NCBI GenBank assembly: GCA_004026145.2
Contig: CP034980.1
Coordinates: 14,358,064-14,422,063, forward strand
DNA: 64,000 bases
DNA from: Takifugu bimaculatus
Lineage: Eukaryota; Chordata; Actinopteri; Tetraodontiformes; Tetraodontidae
Direction: 5' to 3'
The translations under genes and the position numbers were made by a program. This document shows positions 10,457 through 22,290 of the stretch, one piece after another; position 1 is the first letter of the stretch; every line of letters starts with the position of its first letter. The notes beneath the pieces are model-generated. The model had not been told where the DNA came from, ran no database searches, and was given only the letters and a program-made list of their open reading frames with translations.

Positions 10457-11419
10457 ATATATGTTTTCACGGAAATAAATGGGCGGTTTTGGCGGCAGAC
10501 ACTCTAAACTTGCCTTAAAAGCAGCAGGACGGTAGTGTGAGCAGATATTCACACATTTGTATGGTTGTGTACCAGCGCTGGATGCTGGACCTTGAAGGCC
10601 TCTTCAGGCAGTTTGATCACGCCCACAGAGTCGTGCCAGGGACGTTCTCATTGGCTGCGTTCAGCTGCATTTTAGCATGCAGGATGCACAAAAAGGCGCT
10701 CGACTGGGAGGCCGTTTCACTACTAGCCAAACTTTCCATACTGTGATGCTTCTGCTGTTTTATGGAGATGAGCTTGGCCTCCTTTCAGCCGGATCTTAAT
10801 TGGAAGAGGCCGCAAATCTTTCCCACAAACAACGTGTTTATCGCGGGCTTTTAATGATTTCCTTCCGACAGCGGTGCATTTTTTTAAACCTACATCAAAA
10901 CCTCCGCAGCCTTAATAAAGCCTCCTGCACGCCGGCGATTAAAGAGGAGAATGATGCTTCTGGTGAGAATCTGACGTTAATCTTTTCAGCTCAGCCCCAC
11001 GAAAACGTCTACCGGTCCCAGAGCGTTCCAGCCTAGAACAAACAAGACAGGAGAAGGTTCTTCTTGTCACAGACAGCGCTGTCGGGCCATGAAGAGAATC
11101 ATCAAACATGTGGGTGTCCCAGGTACAACTGCCCCCTTCATGGGCACACAGCACGGTGCTTCCACCCCCAGTAGGATGTGCTCTAGTCCTCATACAGGTT
11201 GGATTACCTGATCTTGATGTCTGAACCTTCTGCCAGGATGGATCTGCCTGAGCTCGCTGACCTCCTGTATTGGCAGGTCAAACCCTCCATCTCGTTCTCC
11301 AAACCACAGCAGTTTGGAGCAGAGGAGCAGACGGCCCAGCGGGGGCAGCAAACTCACCCAGTCAGGTGCTCTGGGGCTGTTTTTGCTGATGGCATCTGTG
11401 GATCAGGCGGTGGGGGGGG

Positions 11420-11475
11420 GGGGCTGAGCTTCCTGTGGGGCCACACTGGGGGGGCTGAGCTTCCTGTGGGGCCAC
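11420..11475. repeat. Tandem duplication of a 31-bp segment
   Basis: A core containing GGCTGAGCTTCCTGTGGGGC occurs at 11420-11444 and again at 11451-11475. Each copy is preceded by a G run of different length. This is probably a slippage duplication. Confidence 0.92.
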
Positions 11476-13552
11476 GCTTGTTAGAACTTTATTAAAAATG
11501 TTCCTGACTAATGGAGGCATTTGGTTGGCAGACGTGAAGTTGGCTTTGCATGAATTAGCTCTCACAGTTTCCTGTTTATTTTCCTGTTCTTGTCTACCTC
11601 ATCGCTTTCTCTTGGCACTCAGCAACGCTGACGGCACTTTCTGCTGGTCGATCCGCCGTCTTGCAGCAACAGTGACGCGGCAACAAAATGGCGTCTCATC
11701 GGTGGATGAGAAGCTCATTCCAAACAGGTGGAATTTAAAAAATACCAAATCAAGAAGTTAAAGTTAGATAAAGTGTTTGTGGCGTTTTCCCCGTTTTAAC
11801 ATTTTTCTCAGGACACCCGTGTCTCAGATTGTGTCCCTAGATGGGTAGAACATGTCACCACGCGGAACGCTAACCTCTCCAGTCAGTTAAAACGTAACCG
11901 TAGGTATCGGGAAGGCAAACCGCCACAGACAACATGACCTTTAGCGCCGCCATTTTAGCAAGCAGGAGTAGCCATAACTCTGAAAGCCTATTATAGTCGC
12001 ACGTTAGCGAAGGCCGTCGCAGCCGATGATGACAAATAAAAACGTTTATAAGCGGGGACGACGCTTTGATTTGGGTTGTAGAAGATCAGCTTTGAATTTA
12101 CGGCGTCGGTCTAGCGGCCCGTCACTGACCCCCTCCTGGCCTGACTGATTTCATCTGAAAACATTCGCATGTGTTTAGGTTGCCGTGGCAACCGCTTTGT
12201 GTTTTTTTCACGTGGCAAATGCGTTCTGGAAGTCATGACGCTGCACTTTTGCCGCCCTTGATTGATCTGTTACTGTTACTGTCGGTGTTGATTGCTCTGC
12301 GGGCTCACTGATTATGACCTTGCCACCGTGATGAATTGCTCCCTCTCGTGTATCCCAAAAAGTCCTGGAAAGATTTATGAGAAGGGAACTTTTTTTCTTC
12401 TTCTGGATCCTCAAATCTCTCATTCCACACTGAGCTTTGACGGCCGATACAGAAATATCAAAGGATCAGCCGAGTTCGCTTTCATATTCAATCCATCTCC
12501 TCTTTGCTGCACATCTGCACATCTTTAGTGTATCACTGTCTTCGGCTGGTTTTCATTTTTTCTGTTGTGGTGATTAGAGATGTTGCAGTTCTGGCATCAA
12601 ACCCTAAAGTCACTTGACCTCATTGCAGAAAACGTGGGAACCAAACTGGGAAAGCTGCGCGTGCAGGTGGATCATGACCTTGAGGCAACAGGTTGACTCA
12701 AAATAATTTTCTATCCTCCAGCTAGCTTAAAGGCTAAAAACCTAGTACCACCCTGTACCATTTGTTATGCAAATGGTCTCTACACTCGTGTGAAAACACA
12801 GTAAACCCCATAACACTGACTTTCTTTAATCCGGCCCCTGAAATGTTCCGGAATGACCTCAGTTATTCTCCCCGGAGTGCTAACAGCGCACGTTGCCCTT
12901 ATTAATGCAATCACAGAAAGGTAAAAACTGTTCTAGCTAATTAGATGACAGCATGCTGCATCAAATGAGGTTAGACTAAAAAAAAAAAGCAAGTTTAATG
13001 TTTGATTAAGCTTCTAACTGAAAATACCATCCTGCATAATGTATTTAACCCCCCCACCGCCCCCCATCACTATGATAAGGATACTTCCTGCCACTAACAA
13101 CCTGCCTTCATGTATTTCCTAATACCTGACATGAAATCTGTGACCCCCGGGTCCATGTTTAATCCGGCTCCTGTCTTGAAAAGGGCCTTCGGCCTCCCCT
13201 GGGAATCGTGGGCGCGCATGTTAAGGGAAAGTGCTCAGCTGTCTGGAAATGATATGAAGATGTGTACAGCTTGCATAATGCCTGATGAAATGGGTGTGGA
13301 AATGTCATTCACCTCTCGAGGAATACACAAGAAGCGGCCCTCCAGAGTCCCCGTATCCCCACTAATCACGCTGCTTTCATTGCATAAATTTTTCAGGATG
13401 TGAAAGGGATGAAGCCGCTGTGCATACCGAGGGCTGCACTGCACTGCAGCTGGAACTTCACCCCCATGTCAGGGCCTGACTTTAATATGGTTTAACTTTA
13501 ATAATGTCTGGTTATGACAGAAGGCGTCTTAACACCTGTCAAAGATGTGATT

Positions 13553-13588
13553 TCAGATACCAAATGATTGATTCAGATACCAAATGAA
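13553..13588. repeat. Two tandem copies of a 16-bp word, 20-bp period
   Basis: TTCAGATACCAAATGA occurs exactly at 13553-13568 and 13573-13588. It is a small local duplication with no evident function. Confidence 0.9.
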
Positions 13589-16500
13589 GGGTCACATAAC
13601 TAGATATTTCAGAGTTTTCGGGGGTCACAATAGACAATTGACAGGAGAAAATCAACATCCATGATGTGCGTAACGTAAAAATGCAATAAACCTGCACATC
13701 AACTGGGGCAGGGGTAAACAGAAAATGAATAAAAACATTTCAGTTAAATTAAAACAATGATTAAACCCCCCCCTTTATACCTTAACTGGAGGCACAGATA
13801 CAGCTACCCTTGTATCCACACTTAATGCTCCAGACACACCGTTTTACCTCCACAACATCATGGAAGTGCGGCGCCACTGTGCACCGCTGTGAGAAGTCTA
13901 TTCAGGCCCCATTTATCTCAGAGTCGATGGAGTCTGAGACACAGCGGGATGGAGTCGCTACGACCAGCTTCAGTGCGATCAGAACGAGAGGTTGCGCTAT
14001 TTATAGCGCTTCAAAGGCTGATGCAGGGGATGGATGCATGCGTGTGTGTGTGTGTATGTGTGTGAGCATCTGCAGCTTCATGATAACAACCTCTGTGTTT
14101 ACAGTGACCTATTAAAATAAAGTGGATTTGTCCATTTGGGTGATCATTGATTCAGAAACTGTTGTTTCCATCCTGTAGAAGGGAAGAAGCAGCTGCTCTA
14201 ATCTTGGTTCGGCTCTTCAGATCTCAAACCATCACCCTTGATTCATACACGCAGGACCGGCTGAGGAGCCGCCACGTTCCAGCCACCACGTTCACACCCG
14301 GAGGCAGGCCGAGTCCCCGAGGTCCTCGTCTCCAGGACGGCAGGAAGGAGCAGGACAACCTGGGATAGACAGCACAGATGAGTGCTGGTGGAGTGACAAA
14401 TGGGTTTCTGCATTGTCAGGTCTCAAAGGAGCCGCGGACCACCGTGAGGAATCATCACCGTGTCGCACTGAAAGGTACAGAAAGTGTGTGAACAAACCTC
14501 CACACACAGAGGACAGGAACATATGTATGTTTGTATATGTGCCTGTTAAACAAACACCTGTCATACAGCACTGGACGTTTACATGATCATGAAAGTCATA
14601 AAAAATGTTTTTTAGCTTCCTGTTTTGGTCAGAACATCCGATTTTGTCTTGTTCAACATGGCGATAGGGGCTAGCATTAGCCGTCCTCACGTGGGAGCTA
14701 ATAGACCTGCAAAATATGCTGAATGCTGTCCTTTCCTAATCCATGTTGGTTGTCTTTTGTCTTCCACTCACAATGTGACATCACTTCCATTTACGCTGAT
14801 GATTTACTGTAAGAGTGGAATCGGTCCGATTATCGGGTATCCCTGTGCGATCGCATCAGCGCGTTGGGGGCTGATCTAGGTCTCCGAAACTAATTTCAGG
14901 TGTATGAAACTGAAAATCCCTACACCTGATGATGCACATCATGCTGTTTACACGGTCGCTCGAATGATCCACAAATGGGATAACGATCGGCATTTTATGC
15001 ACAGAGAGGACTGGAGGTGATTCACAGCAGCGGGCTGTTAGCCGTAGCATCGTCTGCTGCTGTTTAAGCAGCTAACTGCTGCCTCATGATCAGCTGTCAG
15101 CAACGGCAACGTCTGCTCGCTTGACGCAACCTTTTCACGGGCACCAATAAAACCACAAGAAAGCGCTTGTTACCGCAGAACGATATTATTGTTGCGGCAG
15201 CGCCGCGCGGCCGGGATGTTTTATTATTCCTCTGCCCCCGCTGCTGAACGGGGGCGAGGCAGACACGTGGGCCGTGAGCCGTATCCAATTAAGTCAAGAT
15301 GTCAGCTCGAAAATCATCTGCATCTAATGGGCTTCCATCAGCATGAGAGATGGGCTGATAAATATCAGACGGGGAGGCGGCGAGGAGCAGACGGCTCCAT
15401 ATTAATGGTGCGGGGCGTCGCTGCGATGGAGCGTGTTGTTATTTCAGGGCACGGATCAGCTTCCACGTGGATCCGTCACCAACGTTACTGAGGTGGTGTC
15501 CACCAGCATCTCCCGCCAGAATTATTCACGCTGCTTCCGTCCTCAGATCACCCTCATGAGGGTTCGACCACCTCTTCCTGTTTAATAAAAAAAGCATGAC
15601 GGCCTCACTTCCTGTCCAGCGGTCGCAAAGAGAATCCAGACAAGACATCAAAGAAAAACAAGAGAAGCAGCATCAAAGAGAACAAAGAGCCAACAAAATA
15701 AAGCAGGAAGAACCTGTAGGAGAATAACATTTCACACAGTATTAAATAGACTAAACTCGAATAGTCGTCCTTGTTTTGGGGTTTCGTCCCTCGTCTGTCA
15801 CAGGTGGGGAATGACCACGTCTCTGTAAATGTTCTCTGGGGAGATTGGACAGTATCGCCGTCTCACGGCGAGACCACTGGACCTCCGCCAGACGGGATGA
15901 TTGATCCCAGCGGCGCCGATGAGTGAAGATATCGACGGCGTGCGGTATGTGTAGGTGTCCGTCTGGGCGTCTCAGTCAGACAGATGGAGAGCGAGTCAGA
16001 TCCGTGATCCACAGCCTGGTTAGATCCTCATTTCCCAGAGTTCATAGCTCTCGTCTGTCAAGCCGCAGGCAGGACGCCAAGCCTCTGCTCTCCTTTCCAG
16101 ACCGGCTTCCTTTCCCCTCCTCAATTGCTTTTGCGTTCCAGTTCAAAAGAAGAAAAAAAAACGAGAACTTTGGTCTTTGGATGATTTCTTTAATGAAAGG
16201 TTATACGAGCTGTAATGTAGTCGATGGGAATAAAAGGACTCCTGCAGAATAGTTGAGCTTTGGTGAACGGAGGTTAGTGCATGATTAATAAACCGAGTTT
16301 TAAGGTGGAATGTTTAGATAAAGCAGTTTTAATAAAGCGTGAAGCCTGAATATATTCAGAAAGACACATTTTTAGGACAAATATGATGAAGGTTTGACAG
16401 GCAGCACCTTTTGACCTGAATCACCTTTTCCTCTTTCATTTGTCAAAGTTAGGACCTCTGGGACAGGACAAGTACAGCGTTGACAAGCAAATTCGGCATC

Positions 16501-18359
16501 TCTGAAAATTAAACACATTTATTTTGGCAGCACAGTTTATTTTTCCATGGAAGAGAAACTAGTTCAGAAAATGTGAGACAATTTTAGTGCTTTGAACACT
16601 GGAGAAATTGCTTGAATTTATACTTTGCGATATAAAGCAAAACAATGTCGCTGCGAGTATATCAAATTTATCACAAGTCTTTTCCAGCACGGCGGGGGCG
16701 ATTTAAACAGTAATCCGTTTATCATTTCCCAACGAGCCTTTTTTAAACCGGCCTCTTTATCTTCATCCGACCTTTCACGGTTTGGATGAAGCGTAAGAAG
16801 GCAGCATGTTTAATAATGTCTGTGATCACATGACCTGAATGGATTAAACATGCTGCCGGTGGTCGTTTAGTGGGGGGCGTTTAGGAGAACCCCTCCCCCC
16901 CCCCACATTGATCATTCCCTCGCTATAATGAGAAAACTGTGTTCCAACGTGAGAAACTTTGGGTGACAAATGACTTAACAAGCCACACAGGGGAGGGGGA
17001 CCAAATGACTCCTCAATTAGAAGAGTAATTACAGCTTGCTTTTAAAGGAAAAAGCCAAGATGTGGAACGCCACATTTAAGCAGCAGCTAATCAGTAGCTA
17101 CACCTGCAACTGCAGCCCCCCTGCTGCCTACAAAACGGATGGAGAAATACAAGCAACGGGCAGAGAAAGTTGCCTTCCAATCAATGTAATAAACCCTGAT
17201 TACTTGTTTGATGGTAACTTATTTGGGGGTGCAGGAATGTTGTCATCAAAGCCTATTTTCACCCGCTAAGCTAGTGATTATTGTGACTGCGCACACCTCT
17301 AGATGGCGCCTGGTTTTAAATCTCCCGTGACCTAATCTACCAGGACGTGTACAGCATGTGCTGCTTCACGCTGCCTCTGAATGGACTTCTATACATCTTT
17401 AAGGAAGAGAACAACTTCACCCAAACAGAACTTGAGATCCGTGTTCTGCTCATTTGGCTGTGCGGTGACTAATTTGCTCAAGGCCTTTCCAGGGTCCTGG
17501 AGAAGCAGCCGGCTTTCAAGCATTGTTTACCTTCAGGTTAGACATTCGAAAGCTCTCCAAGGTCGTTGGGTGTGTGATGTATGTGCGTGACTTGCTATTG
17601 ATCCCCGAGGGCAATATTTCATATTTTGCAGCGGAGGAAGCTTCGTCAGTGTCTTTGGTGACATTTTGCCCAGTCTGCCTTAAGCCATAATGAGATCAGG
17701 TCGGCCTAAAAGGAAGGAAAACAACAAAATGAGAGTTTGTGCCAGGAGAGGTTGGGACCCAAACATTGCTATACTACGTATTAGGTCATGGTCATGGATG
17801 AGGGTTTAAAGGGGACAGTCCTGTGAGCCACTCTGAGCTCTTCCTAAAGGCAGCAGGAGATTTGCAAAAACACACGGGTCAGCAGGTCCTGGAGTCGGAT
17901 CCCTGCACTAATCACTGTTTCTGTTCAGCCTTGGTCTAAAACAAATAAAAGTGGGACACTGGGCAGCATTTTGGAAAGGAGCTTCACATTGACTCCTTTA
18001 TATTTACGTAGTCTTTTAGCCATTTACTCATAGAGTCAAAGTGGAACTTTTTTTTACAATTTATGTGTCGATTGGAAGTCAAAATACCCTCAAATATGAA
18101 GATTTAGAGCCAGTTGAGTAAATTGAGGTGGCTTTAAAACCCAGAAACATTCCAAACCTTCATATCAGTGTTTAAACCTTAACTTTAAAATCAAGATTTT
18201 TATTTTCTATACAAAACATTCGTGAGTTCTATCTCATAATATTGATTCTTGAAAGTAATGACAATTTAAAGTCTCTCAATTCACCTTTATGTTACAAATG
18301 TGTGTTAAATTTGACTCGACACAAATTTTGTTAACATAAAAAACCACTAATATGACACA

Positions 18360-20706
18360 AAAAAAGTGGTGCATTTATTTTTTCCCTGGTTTTATTACAT
18401 GACTGCAGAAGGGGAACAAGGCGCCACTGGTGGAAAAAGACTTGACTCAAACACATTTGGGATCAGATTTTAATTGGACTTCAGTTCACATAAATAACAT
18501 TGGTTCATATATATATTGTACATTATACAATTGTATATACTGTCATATATATTTCCCCCTATGACTTATATTCCTCTCAGGCTAAATTGTTCTATATTTT
18601 CTTCTGGCAACAGAAAGCCTTGCATAATTGCAACGGTGCTCTTCTTGTGCTGTTTATCAAGGTCCAAATGCCAACTGGAGAGGAGTGTTTTACTCATGAA
18701 CTGTAAAAAAGAAATCCCCCAGGAACACGAACAGAAAAGCAGAAAGGAAAACCTACTGTATCGTATAGTCTCTAGGGGATTACACTGCACTACGAGGGGT
18801 GGGGAGCTATTGGAAATCATTCACTGTATATATTTTACTGGGTGACTCGTGACACAAAGAAAGAAAGCACTGCAAACTAGCCGATATGCGAATGGACATT
18901 TCATGTCTGGAAACCCGGCTAACGATCGCTAATCTTTAACCAGCAGGACTCCCGACACTCCTCCTGGGTCAGTATTGACCTGTGGACCTTAAGTAGTGTG
19001 CAGGGAAGTCGTGTCACACAGACCCATGCATCACTGGGTCGTGGCTTCAGCTCAGAAGTACACACAATTCAGTACAAACGCGATCCAGTGACGTGTGAAG
19101 TAATTAATAAAAAATGAAAAAATGGCCACGAGGTGTCAGGTCAGCTACCGTTCCGCCCCACATTTCCCTGCCACGCCCCCTGTGAGAGCTGCATAAACTA
19201 TGATACACGTTTGATTGTCTTCATCACCACCTGAACGTCACCCACACAACACAGCTTTCCTCCCAAAAGACGGGTGACACAAGTGTTTTTGGTGTCGAGC
19301 AAAAGTGAGTCAGAGATGAAAAACACAAGATCTGGTGGGCCGCTAACCCCCCCCCCCCGGTGAAGCCGTGTGGGATCCTACAATGATTCATGCAAGTCAT
19401 CGCGGTATGCCAACCCAAAGAAAACCTGACGTGCGTGTTGTGCGAGTGTGCGCGCGCGCGTGGACGTGTTAACAAATCACAGAGGAAAAAACACAATCAT
19501 GCCATGACGCCGCGACAAACAGCAAGTTAAAGTGTTCGCCTCCCTTCACCCGAACGCCCCCCATCTTCCCTGAATCACTGGCAACGTCTGAACAGACGTT
19601 CACCATGTTTCCCCGTGAAATCCCGCACTGGATATCACCTGAAATCATGTCCCTTTGCTAAGCCGGAGGGTCGTGCGGCAGGGAAAGTCGCTCCTTTGCT
19701 TCTCTTATTGCGAAAAGGTACAAAATACATGCAGACTCGCTCTTAGCAAAACAAAACAACAACATTTTCCCATTTTATTGCAAAACACCAGTTTCTGCTA
19801 GGTATTATATCAGCTACCAGGACTCATAAATCATATTTTAAGTATAATTAGTAGCCGGTTGCCACTTTCCCTCCTCATTACTCCCCTTCCAACCTGCGTC
19901 GCCCACTTTCATAGAGGGGAAATAGCGTTAATTACAAAGTGCATCATAAATATGCTTCAGATCATATTAAAAGTAAACCATCTTTTTGTCATAAATAACA
20001 CCCTCTCATCTATTATTCAATAAACATCTTATGATACAAGTTGAGTAGTCTGGTCATGTGAATTTACCGCCTGTATTTCCGAGAACTTCCCGTTTACTTC
20101 CTGAAACTTGCAAGGACCGCGGCGTCAGGGAGCACTGAGGGGTTACAACACATGAACAGCTGCTGGCGCCAGGTGTTCAACCCTGCCAGTAAGCAGTGCA
20201 CGTAAAGGGTCCGTTCCATCAGAACCACTGACACATGTCTTACTAGCAGGCGTTAGCTTAGCTCAAAACACAGCGCGGGCCAAAACGCAATATGTCTAAT
20301 CGCCCACAACCACAGTGTTGTTTTCCAGTGTTGTTTCAATTGATTGATATTTCTCTGTTCATATGTTGTAACGTCCAACACCAGAACAAACCAAAGAGAA
20401 AAGAAATTTAAGAGACCTTATGGCCCAAATCAGATGTTGGGCACTGCTCTGGGGAGCAGCTGAAGCAGTCAGTAGACCTCGTTTCCATTCAGTGATGGAT
20501 TCGTGACTTACAGGGTGGCTACGAACTAAAAGGACAGATTTCGACTTTTTCCATAAGACAGTGAAAGGTCCTCTCGTCAGGATGGAGCAGAACTCGGCCG
20601 CGTGGCCGGTGACCTTCAGTTCCCCAGTCGGACTTAACAGCCATGGGGGCCTGAGCGGATTTGGCCAAAAGTGGGCCCTCTCTCAGTGGCAAGGTCTTCA
20701 TTCCCG
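18360..20706 (-). other. Probable MID2 3' UTR
   Basis: The MID2 stop is at 20709-20707. The sequence to the left on the minus strand has no further homologous exon. It is AT-rich toward its far end, where two AATAAA hexamers on the minus strand lie at 18391-18396 and 18374-18379. Another AATAAA lies at 19774-19779 and could give a shorter 3' UTR. The extent is inferred from these signals only. If the alternative frame of exon 9 is used, coding would continue to a stop at 20521-20519. Confidence 0.4.
18374..18396 (-). terminator. Candidate MID2 poly(A) signals (two AATAAA)
   Basis: Two minus-strand AATAAA hexamers 17 bp apart (18391-18396 and 18374-18379), followed by A/T-rich sequence. They would end a 3' UTR of about 2.3 kb. 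RNA 3'-end reads are needed to choose between these and the hexamer at 19774-19779. Confidence 0.35.
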
Positions 20707-21109
20707 TCAAATAGGGCGACTCCTGTCGGCACAACCCATCTGCTGCTGCTGCTGCTGCTCCTGAAAATCCGAGGGCACCCCGTCCACAAAGTCGGGCACG
20801 GGCAGCCCCGAAAGGATCATGATGGACTTGTTCCAGATCATGAAGGTGGGTACGACGGGCAGGAGGAAGGAGATTTCGAAGGTGTGGATGTGCTGGGAGT
20901 TCATGGCGTCGTGAAAGGAGAGGGAGTTGTTGTCGTAGTCCAGCAGGACGCCCAGCCGCCTCAGCTGCAGGCTCGCCTCCACCAGCATCTCTTTGCCATC
21001 GTGTCGCACCAGAAAGTTGTTGTTGCAGCGCGAGAACACCCACGAGGACGAGTTCTTGCCGCTCCATTCGTTTTTGGGGGCTGATTTGTAAGCCACGCCG
21101 ACGGCGTAC
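20707..21109 (-). CDS. mid2: MID2 coding exon 9: SPRY second part and C-terminus
   Basis: In the conserved frame it starts YAVGVAYKSAPKNEW and continues SSWVFSRCNNNFLVRHDGKE, RLGVLLDYDNNSLSFHDAMN, TFMIWNKSIMILSGLPVPDF. It then enters a CAG-encoded glutamine run and stops at 20709-20707. The family C-terminus (QESPY..GMKT) is present, but in a different frame, as CRQESPYLTGMKT at about 20720-20680; that frame stays open to TAG at 20521-20519. So either 20707 or 20519 is the real end, depending on whether a base is missing upstream of the CAG run. Confidence 0.93.
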
Positions 21110-22249
21110 CTGCGGGGAGAAGAGATTCTTTAAGAAATGCTTTAATGATGCGAGACTACCTCTTTAATGACTCGACTCGCGCAGTCAGGCTACCTCATGC
21201 CGAGCACACATTAGACCGAACAGACCCTTTGGGTGTTTCCTGAGCGAGGAGATCTACTTCAGAGCCAATTAGCGAAAAGAATAAGAGCGTTTGTGCATGT
21301 GTGAGTTTCCCATCAGCCAAGATTTAAACTTCCCAATCTCAGATGTTCCTGTAGAAAAAAGGAAGAGAAGAAGAGGCGCATGTGCGTCTCTTACCACGTG
21401 GACGCTCCCAGCAAGGACCTCCCAGTAGTGGCAACCACTGTCGATGAAGACGTTCCCGGCGGCGCCGTACGAGCCCGTTCCACTGAAGCGCTCGGGGGTG
21501 TGGCTCTTCTTCAGCGAGCTCTCGTCCTTCTCCATGGTCAGACAGTCATTGGACAGACGCAGCTTTTTGTGGGCCGTCTTCGGGTCCAACTTGAAAGGTT
21601 GGCCTGGAAAAAAGCGTCACGGCAGAGAAGCCAAAATTGATTAATTAAACTGATAAAAGAGAAGAGGCACGACTGTGTTTACTGGGTGAACGTTTTGGCT
21701 GGGCGTCATATTCATCATCTCCCATTGTTAAACAAACAAAACTCAACTTGGACAAGTCGCTACCGGGGGCTGTTTTTAAATATAAAATTGTTTGATGAAG
21801 AGCAGGTAAAGGAGCTCCTCGCCAGAATGAAATTTAGAGTGAGAGCAAAAGAACAAATAGAAAATTGGGGTAGCGAGGCACTCACGGAGAACTCGGCAAG
21901 AGAAACAAAAACGGGAGGACGTTTGAAACACGAGGACGAGCATCCGGAACTTCAAAAGCTTCTCTCAGCCTTTGGTGAGAGCGTTTCAGAGCGGCGGAGG
22001 AAGCCGGCCGGCGTTCTCCTCTTTGCCGCCCATCACACAGACTTGGAAATCATCTGAAGGAGCTAACCTTCTCAGGCTGTGTTTCGGGAGAAGGCGGGGC
22101 CAATCGGGATCCGGTGGCCGCCATTCAACTTGCACTGACACCGGTAATTTGTGTGTAATGGGTGGAAAAAGGAGAGGGTAAAAGTGGGTGAAGGGGCAGT
22201 TAAGGGTGAAGGAAGAGGAGTTGAGGGGATAATATGAATCCCTCCTCTG

Positions 22250-22290
<41 letters not shown>

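Larger units (their letters stand above)
4966..18359. other. Gene-poor intergenic interval
   Basis: No exon with recognisable homology was found on either strand between the eIF4G-like gene and the MID2 3' end. Two longer open frames, 7568-8068 (+) and 8970-9473 (-), lie in GC-richer sequence. They have no family resemblance and are within what chance allows for 64 kb. Upstream exons or the promoter of the eIF4G-like gene should be here but could not be placed. Repeats inside are listed separately. Confidence 0.55.

Noticed and set aside
20671..21084. Plus-strand open frame opposite the MID2 last exon
   Set aside because: Shadow of the SPRY coding strand; no homology of its own.
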